A stretch of DNA of 64,000 bases, taken from Lutimonas vermicola. GTDB lineage: Bacteria > Bacteroidota > Bacteroidia > Flavobacteriales > Flavobacteriaceae. The position numbers and the translations under genes were made by a program. The notes beneath the pieces were generated by a model. The model was not told where the DNA came from. It saw nothing but the letters and a program-made list of their open reading frames with translations, and ran no database searches. Location of the stretch: the NCBI RefSeq assembly GCF_038433205.1, contig NZ_JBCDNA010000001.1:1426001-1490000 (forward strand), given 5' to 3'. The stretch's first letter is position 1. Each line of letters begins with the position of its first letter. This document shows positions 18,851 to 28,407 of the stretch, piece after piece.

Positions 18851-18906
18851 ATACAGGTTGTGTAGAAGTAAATACATGAATCGTTAAAATATCTTACCTT
18901 CGCAGC

Positions 18907-19647
18907 ATGGATAAAGACACTACTAAAATATTCGGATTACGCGCCATTATGGAAGCGATCGATTCGGGTCAGGAAATAGAAAAAATATACCTTCAAAAAG
19001 AAATTCAGGGCTCATTAGCCAAAGCTTTGCAACATAAAATAAATGAGCATAATATCTCCTTTAGTTATGTTCCTGTTGAAAAACTCCACAAACTTTCGAA
19101 GTTCCAGAATCATCAGGGAGCGGTTGCCAAAACCTCTTCAATTACTTTTAAAGACTTAGATGAAGTTCTAAGTGCCCTATCAGATGTAAAGGCCAGCCCC
19201 CTCTTTTTATTGTTAGATCAGATCAGCGATGTACGCAATCTTGGTGCGATTTTAAGAACAGCAGAATGTACGGGTGTGGATGCCGTAATCCTTCCTTCAC
19301 ATGGAAGCGCCCCGATCAACGCCGATGCCATAAAAACATCTGCCGGAGCTGCTTTCAGCCTGTCTATTTGTAAGGTGAACCATGTGCTTGACGCCATTTA
19401 TCAGCTCAAGGCACACGACATACAGATCGTTTCGGTAACTGAAAAATCTGATAAAAGTATTTTTGATATCGATTTTACCGGGCCGACGGCCCTTGTGATG
19501 GGTTCGGAGCATAAAGGAATCTCTACTTCTGTTTTAAAGAATTCCGATCACAAAGCTAAACTCCCTTTATTTGGTTCTATAGAGTCTTTGAACGTTTCAG
19601 TGGCTTGTGGTGCCGCTCTTTATGAAATAGTACGTCAAAGAGGCTAA
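18907..19647 (+). CDS. rlmB: 23S rRNA (guanosine-2'-O)-methyltransferase RlmB / TrmH family
   Basis: A 246-residue SpoU-family enzyme. The N-terminal substrate-binding domain (F-G-L-R-A-I-M-E-A-I-D-S-G) is followed by the knotted SAM domain with all three motifs: D-Q-I-S-D-V-R-N-L-G-A-I-L-R-T-A, V-M-G-S-E-H-K-G-I-S and L-N-V-S-V-A-C-G-A-A-L-Y-E. It likely 2'-O-methylates 23S rRNA guanosine in the P loop; a tRNA target is less likely with this N-terminal domain. It starts after the susD terminator and is probably monocistronic. Confidence 0.9.
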   Translation: MDKDTTKIFGLRAIMEAIDSGQEIEKIYLQKEIQGSLAKALQHKINEHNISFSYVPVEKLHKLSKFQNHQGAVAKTSSITFKDLDEVLSALSDVKASPLFLLLDQISDVRNLGAILRTAECTGVDAVILPSHGSAPINADAIKTSAGAAFSLSICKVNHVLDAIYQLKAHDIQIVSVTEKSDKSIFDIDFTGPTALVMGSEHKGISTSVLKNSDHKAKLPLFGSIESLNVSVACGAALYEIVRQRG

Positions 19648-19660
19648 AATCAGGATTAGA

Positions 19661-20326
19661 TCACCCTTTGTGATCAGATTCTAATTGCTCACGCTCTTCA
19701 AAGAGTGAATCAAAATCATCAGCTTCGTAATTTTCTTTCTCCCATTCGTATTGAAACTTTTGAGGCCCTGTGCCTCTGTAGAAAAAAGCGAAAATAAGCC
19801 CGAAAACGAATCCCGAAAGATGCCCTTCCCATGAAACATTTTCCTTAACGGGTAACACGTACCACACCATACTCCCGTAAAGAAAAATGATCATTAACGA
19901 AACCGCCACCAAACGGTAGTTGTTTCTTATGATCCCGCTAAAGAATATAAAACTAAACAACAGGTAGATAATGCCACTGGCGCCGATATGATAAGATTTT
20001 CTTGCAATAATCCATGTCATGACCCCGGCACAGAGGGTCCCATAAATAAAAACTTTCCATGCGATACTCCTGTAGAAATACAACAGGCTGAACAGCAATA
20101 CAAACAAGGGCGCTGAATTATGGTATAAATGTTTGATGTCGCCATGAATAAAGGGCGATAAGACAATTCCCTTCAAGCCGCTAAAACTCCGAGGGTATAT
20201 TCCATAACTGTTAAAATTATAACCGTTTCGCACTTCAAACCAGTAAATCAACCATAATGACAGTACAAAATAAAGAGGAACCGCCAGGATCCATGGTGAA
20301 AATTTAAACTGACTTTGTGCGGTCAT
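19661..20326 (-). CDS. Rhomboid-family intramembrane serine protease
   Basis: About 221 residues and six membrane spans. The catalytic serine lies in I-G-A-S-G-I-I-Y (about residue 113), the catalytic histidine in S-W-E-G-H-L-S-G-F (about 168), and H-x-x-x-N in H-L-Y-H-N-S-A-P. The open frame extends 30 codons further upstream to 20416. I prefer the internal ATG because the extra stretch is not hydrophobic and overlaps a near-match -7 box (TTTATTTG). It cleaves membrane proteins within the bilayer; substrate unknown. It is divergent from rarA. The C-terminal tail is rich in Glu and Asp. Confidence 0.88.
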   Translation of the reverse strand: MTAQSQFKFSPWILAVPLYFVLSLWLIYWFEVRNGYNFNSYGIYPRSFSGLKGIVLSPFIHGDIKHLYHNSAPLFVLLFSLLYFYRSIAWKVFIYGTLCAGVMTWIIARKSYHIGASGIIYLLFSFIFFSGIIRNNYRLVAVSLMIIFLYGSMVWYVLPVKENVSWEGHLSGFVFGLIFAFFYRGTGPQKFQYEWEKENYEADDFDSLFEEREQLESDHKG

Positions 20327-20445
20327 AGCTACGTTTATTTTCTGTAAAAATACAATATTCAAATAAACGGGATCTGTCAAAAAAATATGATTACAGAATT
20401 CTTCTCTCACTTTCAAGGTTAGTCAATTTAGTTTACTTTTACGGT

Positions 20446-21720
20446 ATGAATGAACCATTGGCAGAAAGAATAAGGCCGAGAACAATTGAGGAATATATTA
20501 GCCAACAACACCTTGTTGGTAAAGAAGGTGCCCTGAGTACCCATATAAAAAGTGGCTTTATTCCTTCATTGATCTTCTGGGGGCCTCCGGGTACAGGAAA
20601 AACCACCCTGGCCAATATCATCGCTCAGCAATCTGGGCGGCCATTTTATTCGCTCAGCGCCATCAATTCAGGGGTTAAAGATGTTAGAGATATTATTGAA
20701 AAAGCGAAGAGTAGCGGAGGCTTGTTTACAACAAAAAACCCCATCTTATTTATTGACGAAATTCACCGTTTTAGCAAATCGCAACAGGATTCTCTTTTAG
20801 GCGCCGTCGAAAAAGGTTGGGTGACCTTAATTGGTGCCACCACCGAAAATCCAAGTTTTGAAGTGATTCCGGCGCTGCTTTCGCGTTGCCAGATTTATGT
20901 TTTAAATCCATTCGACAAAGATGACCTGATATCCCTATTGCACCGGGCCATTGAAAAAGACATTTATATATCAAAAAAACAAGTGGATCTTAAAGAAACT
21001 GATGCCTTGCTTCAATTATCGGGAGGAGATGCCAGAAAATTACTGAATATATTCGAATTGGTGGTCAATTCACAAGATGGGGGTGCCAGTATTACCAATG
21101 ACCTGGTACTGAGCAAGGTTCAAAAAAATACAGTGAGATATGACAAGACGGGGGAACAGCATTATGATATTATTTCGGCCTTTATCAAATCAATAAGAGG
21201 CAGCGATCCGAATGGAGCTGTCTACTGGCTTGCCAGGATGATTGAAGGAGGTGAAGACGTCAAATTCATCGCAAGAAGGTTGCTCATTTTAGCATCCGAA
21301 GACATTGGAAATGCGAATCCCACAGCTTTGATCCTTGCCAATAACACTTTTCAGGCAGTTGCGGTTGTTGGAAATCCTGAAAGCAGGATCATTTTAAGTC
21401 AATGTGCCGTGTACCTGGCAAATTCAGCAAAAAGCAATGCCTCATATATGGCGATTAATAAAGCCCAGCAACTTGTTAAAAACACCGGAGACCTCTCTGT
21501 CCCATTGCATTTGAGAAATGCCCCGACAAAATTGATGAAGGAGCTCAATTATGGAATGGAATACAAATATGCCCATGATTTCGAAGAAAATTTTGCGGAA
21601 CAGGAATTTTTACCCGAAGAAATAAGCAATACAAAGCTATATGATCCCGGAAACAATCCCAGGGAGCATCAGTTCAGGGAGATTCTCAAAAAAAGATGGA
21701 AATCAAAGTACGGTTACTGA
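20446..21720 (+). CDS. rarA: Replication-associated recombination protein A (AAA+ ATPase)
   Basis: A 424-residue RarA/MgsA. Walker A is G-P-P-G-T-G-K-T-T (near residue 46), Walker B is L-F-I-D-E-I-H-R-F, and sensor 1 is G-A-T-T-E-N-P-S-F. The C-terminal tetramerisation and clamp-loader-like domains include A-S-E-D-I-G-N-A-N-P and Y-M-A-I-N-K-A. It acts at stalled replication forks. It is divergent from the rhomboid gene and convergent with the next gene, from which 13 nt separate it. Confidence 0.95.
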   Translation: MNEPLAERIRPRTIEEYISQQHLVGKEGALSTHIKSGFIPSLIFWGPPGTGKTTLANIIAQQSGRPFYSLSAINSGVKDVRDIIEKAKSSGGLFTTKNPILFIDEIHRFSKSQQDSLLGAVEKGWVTLIGATTENPSFEVIPALLSRCQIYVLNPFDKDDLISLLHRAIEKDIYISKKQVDLKETDALLQLSGGDARKLLNIFELVVNSQDGGASITNDLVLSKVQKNTVRYDKTGEQHYDIISAFIKSIRGSDPNGAVYWLARMIEGGEDVKFIARRLLILASEDIGNANPTALILANNTFQAVAVVGNPESRIILSQCAVYLANSAKSNASYMAINKAQQLVKNTGDLSVPLHLRNAPTKLMKELNYGMEYKYAHDFEENFAEQEFLPEEISNTKLYDPGNNPREHQFREILKKRWKSKYGY

Positions 21721-21733
21721 TCCTGAACTAGCC

Positions 21734-22708
21734 CTATTTTACTTCTTTAAAAGTAAGCACCTCCAATTTGCCATCGCGGTGAATGTCGATCTTTAAATCT
21801 CCTGATTCATCGAAATAAGCGGTTGTTTGATCAATATCCTTTTCGGGCTTTTTCCAGGCCACCCTGAACACATTGGGTAGCGATGTTTTTTCAAACGTTC
21901 CAATCAATTCCCCTTGTATATATTTCTCTGACGTACTTTTGGTTACATAGGCCTGCAATTGCGCACCCTGATTGACAAGTAAAAAAGTAATCTTCTCATT
22001 TTTATACGATTTGGCTACCACCGGAGCTTCCATTTGGGATGGCGCATCAGGCTTCTCCTCTTTAACAGCAATCGGAGCTGCAACAACAACTACCTTAGCC
22101 TGGCTGCTTTCTGTAACAGGAACGGGATCGGTTTTAACGTCACCAACCGTACTCTTAGGTTTTTCTTTTTCAGCGGCACCGGCTGCTACTACCGGAGCAA
22201 CCTCTGCTTTAATGTCATTTTTTTTATTTTCAGCTGTGGTAACTGTCGCAGCTGATTGTGAAAGTGCCTTCGGGTCATACTTGTAATCAAGTTCCTCAAT
22301 CGTAACAAAACATTTCTTCAGGGCATCGATATAGGTCTTGTCATATTGCTTGATTTTACTCTTTCCTTCAACGGTTTGAAGAACAACCTCACCACTACAA
22401 TTTTTTAAAACCAGGACTATTTTGGTCGTAAAAGCATTTGATCCGTCAATGACATTGGCTGTTAGTCCCAAACATGGATTGGCTCGCAAATCATCAGGGT
22501 AATCATCACCTTGGTAAAAAGCCTGATAGCCGTTCTGGTCGAAAAGGTATTTGGTAAAAGAATTCACCCGGTACTGATTTTCCTTTTTTAAAAAATCATA
22601 TTGTTTGGGCACTACGATGTATTTATAGGGATCCAATTCATTCTGAGAAGATATCGGGGCTATAAAGCCCAATAACAAAAAAAGTAGGATTGCTTTATGC
22701 AGAATCAT
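21734..22708 (-). CDS. Secreted protein of unknown function, Ala/Val/Lys/Glu-rich centre
   Basis: 324 residues with a cleavable signal peptide (ends P-I-S-S-Q). The N-terminal region (Y-K-Y-I-V-V-P-K-Q-Y-D-F-L-K, then F-T-K-Y-L-F, and a conserved-looking C-S-G-E-V) resembles proteins of unknown function common in Flavobacteriaceae. Residues about 155-235 are low-complexity A/V/K/E/P, a likely flexible linker. The C-terminus is beta-rich. It starts 2 nt after the DUF5723 gene, so the two are almost certainly co-translated and may act together in the periplasm or at the outer membrane. Confidence 0.7.
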   Translation of the reverse strand: MILHKAILLFLLLGFIAPISSQNELDPYKYIVVPKQYDFLKKENQYRVNSFTKYLFDQNGYQAFYQGDDYPDDLRANPCLGLTANVIDGSNAFTTKIVLVLKNCSGEVVLQTVEGKSKIKQYDKTYIDALKKCFVTIEELDYKYDPKALSQSAATVTTAENKKNDIKAEVAPVVAAGAAEKEKPKSTVGDVKTDPVPVTESSQAKVVVVAAPIAVKEEKPDAPSQMEAPVVAKSYKNEKITFLLVNQGAQLQAYVTKSTSEKYIQGELIGTFEKTSLPNVFRVAWKKPEKDIDQTTAYFDESGDLKIDIHRDGKLEVLTFKEVK

Positions 22709-22710
22709 AA

Positions 22711-24147
22711 TCAGGGTTTGTTAAAGGTAAAATTCATGCCAAATTGAAAAGACTGGTAATTACTGTTTTTTACGGTTGGTAAAGCTACTAAATTATCGGC
22801 TGTCAGATAAAAATTAAAACTTTTTATATGGGTTGAAACCCCGATCCCTATGTTGTAAAATGAAAATTTATCAACAGTATAGGTGCCTTTAAGTGACAGG
22901 TATTTGTTCAATTCTCTCGAATAAAATCCGGTTACGGCCCAAACCGGGGTACTTGGCCTGAATGCAGTATAAACCTGAAGGCCAAAGGAGCTCGTTAAAT
23001 AATCACTTGAAAGATCAGCCCTGACATTTCGAAAGGCTATTTTGTCATATTTAACCTTTCTGCGCATGTTGTATCTTACTGAAGCATTTAATCTGGGTGA
23101 TCTCAAATAAGAGAATGATCTTTCGTCAGTGCTCAGGGGAAGTTCATCTTTAATATACAAGGTTTCCCAGTAATCCAGCTCAGCTCCTGCCGGATCATAG
23201 AATTCATCAGATGGAATGACAGCATCATCAAAGTCTATGTTGGTTAGCTTATGTTTAAAAGAAATCATTCCGATATCGAGCAAACTGCCCGTAAAAGTCC
23301 ATTCATCACTGTGATCATAGGTGAATCCAAGATCCAATGAAGCGCCCATACTTCCATTCATAAAAAAAAGTCCGGCGAACAACTCCGATGACGTTCCTAT
23401 ATCTTCGCTCAGGTCAAAAGGATCCAGAATCCCTGCCGTATTTAACTGGACACCAATATTCTCATAATTATGAACATAGGGTTCATTTGACAAGGGGTTT
23501 CGACTGAGGTAATAAGTCCCTCTGTTAGAGCTTGTTTCAAGCCCAATGGATCCGGATAATAATTTTAGCCTTCCTCCTATGGTTAATTTTTCATTGACCT
23601 TCTTGTTTATGCCTACGTGGAACACCCCTAACAACTCAAAAACGGTGTTCACGTCGTTAGCATTGTAATTTTTCTCATACTCAGGGATCCCATCCTGATC
23701 CTGATCGTCTCCATAAAAAAAAAGATCCGCAAAATCCTGGGGGTAGGCCGAAAAACCATCGGTCTGCTGATACATTCCAAAGCTTAGGTAATAGCTTGGG
23801 TTTCTTAAGCGCATTCCGAAATTAAGGACTTCAATTTGCTGATGGAACAAAAATATTTCACCGCTTCCAAGCCTGAGTTCATGAAGGTTTCTCAAAACGT
23901 CCCCGGTGTCTTCTGTTCCGGCAACAAGATTATTGTAATTCACATCCCTGCTCGATGAACCTGCAACCCCATAAACATTCGATAGAAAAGGGATACCGAA
24001 GTGCATGTCATAATCAATTTCCGATCCTGGATTCAGCATTAAGGTTTGAGGCAATTGATCAAAATCATATAAAATCTGCATGTTCTGAGCCGTGGTTTTG
24101 GCACACAACAGTACAAACACAAGGTATATACAGCATGTTCTGATCAT
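22711..24147 (-). CDS. DUF5723-type outer-membrane barrel protein
   Basis: 478 residues. A signal peptide ending K-T-T-A-Q is followed by L-P-Q-T-L-M-L-N-P-G, the N-terminal hallmark I associate with DUF5723 proteins of Bacteroidota, and by alternating beta strands to the end (F-Q-F-G-M-N-F-T-F-N-K-P). A calcium-loop-like D-D-Q-D-Q-D-G-I-P-E lies near residue 150. The role is unknown; a barrel similar to PorP/SprF or FadL-like proteins is possible. It is the first gene of a two-gene operon. Confidence 0.75.
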   Translation of the reverse strand: MIRTCCIYLVFVLLCAKTTAQNMQILYDFDQLPQTLMLNPGSEIDYDMHFGIPFLSNVYGVAGSSSRDVNYNNLVAGTEDTGDVLRNLHELRLGSGEIFLFHQQIEVLNFGMRLRNPSYYLSFGMYQQTDGFSAYPQDFADLFFYGDDQDQDGIPEYEKNYNANDVNTVFELLGVFHVGINKKVNEKLTIGGRLKLLSGSIGLETSSNRGTYYLSRNPLSNEPYVHNYENIGVQLNTAGILDPFDLSEDIGTSSELFAGLFFMNGSMGASLDLGFTYDHSDEWTFTGSLLDIGMISFKHKLTNIDFDDAVIPSDEFYDPAGAELDYWETLYIKDELPLSTDERSFSYLRSPRLNASVRYNMRRKVKYDKIAFRNVRADLSSDYLTSSFGLQVYTAFRPSTPVWAVTGFYSRELNKYLSLKGTYTVDKFSFYNIGIGVSTHIKSFNFYLTADNLVALPTVKNSNYQSFQFGMNFTFNKP

Positions 24148-24224
24148 GAGGGGATTTCAAGCAATCTTGTTAACTACAAGTGCTAAATATACATCTATTT
24201 TCTGAAATCCTTTACCTGGGCAAC

Positions 24225-24847
24225 TTAAAGAAGATTTTTGAGTTGGGTCAGGTTATCAACCATAGGCACGTCCCTGGTTGCAATTTCACCATTGAATTTA
24301 CAAAATATGACTTGCATGCCCACATTCATGGCTCCTAAAATATCCGCTTCAAAATTATCCCCAATCATCATGCTTTCCCCAGCTCCCGCACCAGTAACAT
24401 TCATTGCATATTCAAATATCTCCTTATTAGGTTTTTTAACGCCTACTTTTTCCGAAGTAATGATATGATCAAAAAACGGAAGCAAATTTGAGTTTTGAAG
24501 CTTTCTGTGCTGTACTTCTTCAAAACCATTCGTAATGATGTGCATCTTGTAACTTTTCTTTAAATATTCCAATACGGGAATGGCATTTTCAAATAAGGCA
24601 TTGTGATCGGCCAAATAAGTGATATAATCAACTGAGAGCACATCGATCATGGCATCACTTATCTCAAAATCAATAGCGTCAAAAGCTTCCAGTAATGATG
24701 ATTAATGGGTTGATAGACCTCAATAAATTTGTCAAATTCTACTTCAAGTCCATTTTTTTGAAAAATAAATGAAAATGTTTTGTTCGAATTTGTTTCAAAA
24801 TCCCATAAGGTATGGTCAAGGTCAAAAAAAATATGTTTTATATCCAT
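24225..24847 (-). pseudogene. YjjG-type HAD phosphatase broken by a short deletion
   Basis: The N-terminal part (24847-24659) carries the catalytic F-F-D-L-D-H-T-L-W and stops soon after H-H-Y-W-K-L. The C-terminal part resumes in another frame at L-E-A-F-D-A-I-D-F-E-I-S-D-A-M and includes I-I-T-N-G-F-E, G-V-K-K-P-N and M-I-G-D-N-F-E-A-D-I. Compared with the family, about 20 residues are absent between W-K-L and L-E-A-F. The joint carries a single TGGAAGCTT (24691-24683) that could serve both ends, as expected after deletion between short direct repeats. Intact relatives dephosphorylate nucleoside monophosphates. The remaining frame from 24650 (141 residues) lacks the nucleophile Asp, so no activity is expected. 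Confidence 0.85.
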
Positions 24848-24853
24848 CTGTTG

Positions 24854-26299
24854 TCAGTTTGCCGGTAGCTCCATTTTTGAAATTGCTTTTCTAAAATAAA
24901 TAAGAAAAAGCAAAGCAAAGATAAATCCTATACCCATTCTTGTTCCATTTTGTATGTTCATTTTATCAACGAAAATAATGTAAACCATGTATTGAATTGT
25001 TAATAATACAATTAATTCGATTAAGATCTTGTGTTTCTCTTTTATAATACCCAATACCATGGGGTCGCCATAAACCAGCATAAGAATCATAACTGTGTAA
25101 GAAATAACCGTTGTGTGTGCAGCCCATTCATATCCGAATGAACTTACCAGAATCAAGTTGAATACAATATTCAATAATGCCGTAATCAGGGCAATTATAA
25201 CCAGTTTCTTAATCCTGTCAGAGAATTTTAATCTCAATTCAAAAAAGTTTGAAAGCCCTTGTAAGAATGTTGCCATAAAAATAGAAGGCATCAGTATATA
25301 GCCAGCTCTAAAGTCCTTTCCCAATAACAACCAGGCCAGTTCCTTAGAAAACAATGAAAGGTAAAATACAATGGGGAGTCCAAAAAAGATAAAAATAAAC
25401 AAGTATGACTTTGTAAGGGCAAGCGAGCCTTTAAAGTCTGATTCCAGTCGCTTCAATAAAACCGGGTTGACCGTATTGAAATATATCGCTATTAAAGCCA
25501 TAATAGAAATTTGTGATATTTTGTACACCTGGTCGTAAACCCCTACCTGATCGAGATCATAAAAAAGGGCGATAATGTAACGGTCACTATATGATATGCT
25601 CAACAGGCTCAGGTTTAAAATCAACCCTGCACTTCCGTATTGAAGCAATGCTATCAGCATGGATTTTTTGATGTCTTTTATACCAAACATCAGTTTTGCC
25701 GGATTTGTCAATGTTAAAAATATCAATGCACAAAGGTCTATAAAAGCCAGGCTGCTCACCAATGCAACAATTCCCCATTCAAAATAAAATACGAAAATCA
25801 AGGCTGTAAACAGACCTAGCAAAGATTTAACACCCTGTATAACAGTGTAATACATAGATTTTCCAGTTAACCGTATCACCACCATATAGCCAAGATAAAG
25901 TTGATTAAAAATCAATTGAACAAAAGAGTAGCCTATTAATTCTCTAATCAGGCTATTCCCTGAATTCAAAAACCACCCGGCAGTGATCAGACTGAGCAAC
26001 AGCATTGATATGGAAAACAGAAAGAAGAGGTTGCTATAAAGGAATCTTAATTGCCCCGAAGCTTCATATTTACTGTAATAACGCCACAGGCATGAGCTTA
26101 TCCATGAAAAAAAAATCATGCCTAAAAACGAAAATGTAATCGTTACCAGACCTAACTGGCCAAAGGATTCTTTGTCAAAGTATCTCGTAAAAATGGGCGT
26201 CTTTACAAATCCAACCATCATCGGCACAATGGAACCTAAAAAGTACCATAGGAAATCCTTTTTAAAAGTGGCTCTTTTATGTTGGTCTTTATCTTGCAT
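24854..26299 (-). CDS. Oligosaccharide flippase (Wzx/MATE-like)
   Basis: 481 residues, nearly all hydrophobic, with about 14 predicted membrane spans. It has the N-terminal pattern F-L-W-Y-F-L-G-S-I-V-P-M-M-V-G-F-V-K-T-P-I-F-T-R of the polysaccharide biosynthesis (PST) family. It would move undecaprenyl-linked sugars across the inner membrane. Its start overlaps the upstream glycosyltransferase by 11 nt, so the two are translationally coupled. Last intact gene of the surface-polysaccharide operon. Confidence 0.88.
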   Translation of the reverse strand: MQDKDQHKRATFKKDFLWYFLGSIVPMMVGFVKTPIFTRYFDKESFGQLGLVTITFSFLGMIFFSWISSCLWRYYSKYEASGQLRFLYSNLFFLFSISMLLLSLITAGWFLNSGNSLIRELIGYSFVQLIFNQLYLGYMVVIRLTGKSMYYTVIQGVKSLLGLFTALIFVFYFEWGIVALVSSLAFIDLCALIFLTLTNPAKLMFGIKDIKKSMLIALLQYGSAGLILNLSLLSISYSDRYIIALFYDLDQVGVYDQVYKISQISIMALIAIYFNTVNPVLLKRLESDFKGSLALTKSYLFIFIFFGLPIVFYLSLFSKELAWLLLGKDFRAGYILMPSIFMATFLQGLSNFFELRLKFSDRIKKLVIIALITALLNIVFNLILVSSFGYEWAAHTTVISYTVMILMLVYGDPMVLGIIKEKHKILIELIVLLTIQYMVYIIFVDKMNIQNGTRMGIGFIFALLFLIYFRKAISKMELPAN

Positions 26300-27482
26300 C
26301 CAAAGCCTTGTTATAATAACTCATCAGTTTTTCAAATTCCAGTTCCCACCTGTATCTTTCCCGGGATACCCTTTTGCCATTGTCGCTATACCTTTCATAC
26401 AACTCATGGTTAGTTAACAAGTCAACAACAGCTTTTGCTATTGCCTCTGTATCCGTTGGATCAACTGCTATCCCGCAGTCATCATTTTGGATATAAGATT
26501 TCATATGTCCAAAGTCACTCCCTATAACCGGTAAACCATGGGCCATATATTCGAACAACTTTATGGGCATACTGATCTCAAAAGTTTTGATACGCTGCAA
26601 CAGTACCAATCCAATCTTGCTCAATTGATAATAATGGGCCACTTGCGGATATGGAACTGCTTCGGCCAGCTCAATATGATGAGCCAGATTATGGCTGTCT
26701 ATAAATGATCTGAGCCTTTCTTTAAATTCGGGAGGATAGCAGTTTCCAAGAAACAAGGCTTTAACCTCAGGAATTTCTTCTCTTACCTTTTTGACAGCCT
26801 TGACTATTTCAAAGGCCCCCCTTAGGGCTGTAATGGCACCGGTATAAATAAGATCATACTTTTTTTCCATCAAGGGTACCTCTTGATGATCTGCTGCTAA
26901 ATCGGTGTAATTATACAATACTACTGCTCGTTCCTCCCCCACCACGTTGGCAAAATTTTGTTGAACAATGTTTTCATTAGCAATGATAAGGTCATAGTTT
27001 TTTGACTGTTTCTTTTCCCAAGAGTTGATCCAGGAGGCAAATATCCTTAGCAACAACGGAAAATGGGTTTTCACATACGACATATAATCCTCTGCATAAG
27101 GCTCCCTGGCATCATAAAAAACAACAGGATGATGGCGAAGGTTTTTCAATTTTACGGCAATCCTGTTGATCCACAGGTCGTGAAAATGGTAAATATCAGC
27201 CTCTAACCGCTTGGCTTCCTCAAACATTATTCGATAATTATTACGGGGATTGAATCTTTTTAAAAAAAAATTTAAAAATCTGTTCGGCGCAAATGTTTTG
27301 AGTTTCAAGATTTTGAAATGTACACCTTCATCAGTGGTTCCTGATGCAGCTTCACCGCCAATGAGCAGATAATGAACAGTATACCCCCTTTTTACCAGGG
27401 GAACTGCCATTTTCCAATAAATCCTGTCGTCAAACAGATTATGTCTGTCGGCCAAAAAACAAATTCTTATGGGTTTAGACAT
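26289..27482 (-). CDS. Glycosyltransferase family 4
   Basis: 397 residues with two Rossmann-like halves. The N-terminal half has A-D-R-H-N-L-F-D-D-R-I-Y-W-K and Y-H-F-H-D-L-W-I-N-R-I-A. The C-terminal nucleotide-sugar site is P-I-K-L-F-E-Y-M-A-H-G-L-P-V-I-G-S-D, with the E-x7-E type motif represented by F-E-Y-M-A-H-G-L and a following D-C-G-I-A-V-D-P. It is a retaining GT-B enzyme adding a sugar to a lipid-linked glycan; donor and acceptor are unknown. Confidence 0.92.
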   Translation of the reverse strand: MSKPIRICFLADRHNLFDDRIYWKMAVPLVKRGYTVHYLLIGGEAASGTTDEGVHFKILKLKTFAPNRFLNFFLKRFNPRNNYRIMFEEAKRLEADIYHFHDLWINRIAVKLKNLRHHPVVFYDAREPYAEDYMSYVKTHFPLLLRIFASWINSWEKKQSKNYDLIIANENIVQQNFANVVGEERAVVLYNYTDLAADHQEVPLMEKKYDLIYTGAITALRGAFEIVKAVKKVREEIPEVKALFLGNCYPPEFKERLRSFIDSHNLAHHIELAEAVPYPQVAHYYQLSKIGLVLLQRIKTFEISMPIKLFEYMAHGLPVIGSDFGHMKSYIQNDDCGIAVDPTDTEAIAKAVVDLLTNHELYERYSDNGKRVSRERYRWELEFEKLMSYYNKALDAR

Positions 27483-27483
27483 T

Positions 27484-28347
27484 TTAAATGATTCTTTTTT
27501 TTAAATAAACGTAGCTTTCAGGTTGTGCTCCAAAACTCTGATAGAATTTTTCGACGCCTGAAATCATCGATCCTTCAAAATCCAAAATAATGTCCTGAGC
27601 CTGAAAATCCCTGATCAATTCATTGATGATAAAGGTAGGAATATGAAGTTGCCTGGCCTTCTCATCCGAAACAGGAACCAGATAAGTAATGCGGCGTGCA
27701 TCACTCAACCAAACCAAGCCTCCCCTGAATATGCCCTCATTAAAAACATTCCAAACATGAACATGTTTGTTGTTAGCATGGCATAAACATCTCAATTGAA
27801 TTACAGCCAGATCACTTATTGAATAAGGCTTGTTCAGTTTTTTATAGTTTTCAATAAAAACATCCGCATCACCTTTTTTATCTAGGTAAAGACCTTCAGG
27901 TGTTTTACTCGAAATTCTCTTTCTGTTTTTGTTATACCCCTGTTGGATGTCTGTGTGCTCTCCTTGGAGGGAGAGCACATAATTTAGTTTTGAACTACTT
28001 GATTTCAAAGAGATTTGATTGTCAGCATTCAATTGATAATCAATCCAAAGGAATTTATTAGGAATGGCTCCTATGAATTCCAGCACTTTATTTTCTGAAA
28101 GTTTTTGTTTTGAGAATACGCCTAATTGCTGAACCCAAGATGGCGTGAAAATATAAGAAATACCGTATTTAACCTTTCTGGGCAAGGGCATGACCGATTC
28201 ATAATCTCCCTCAACCAACAGATCCCAGCCTTCAGAAACACAATCTAGATACCAGCTCAATGCATAGACCCTGCTGTTGATTGATTCTTGTATGCAAATA
28301 TCATATCTGTTTTTATCAATTTGCCGATATGGAATATACTTGATCAT
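27484..28347 (-). CDS. FemAB-like/GNAT acyltransferase
   Basis: 287 residues. The opening I-N-S-R-V-Y-A-L-S-W-Y-L-D, then P-L-P-R-K-V-K-Y-G-I-S-Y-I-F-T-P-S-W-V-Q-Q-L-G-V-F, and a C-terminal acyl-transfer fold (D-F-E-G-S-M-I-S-G-V-E-K-F-Y-Q-S-F-G-A) match Bacteroidota proteins of the FemAB/acyl-CoA N-acyltransferase fold. By context it may acylate an amino sugar or attach an amino acid to the polysaccharide. It lies 1 nt before the GT4 gene in the operon. Confidence 0.75.
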   Translation of the reverse strand: MIKYIPYRQIDKNRYDICIQESINSRVYALSWYLDCVSEGWDLLVEGDYESVMPLPRKVKYGISYIFTPSWVQQLGVFSKQKLSENKVLEFIGAIPNKFLWIDYQLNADNQISLKSSSSKLNYVLSLQGEHTDIQQGYNKNRKRISSKTPEGLYLDKKGDADVFIENYKKLNKPYSISDLAVIQLRCLCHANNKHVHVWNVFNEGIFRGGLVWLSDARRITYLVPVSDEKARQLHIPTFIINELIRDFQAQDIILDFEGSMISGVEKFYQSFGAQPESYVYLKKRII

Positions 28348-28407
28348 GAAATGAACATCTTTTACGGCCTTAAAAAAAAGTATGAGAACTGATAAAAAAA
28401 ATAAAGA

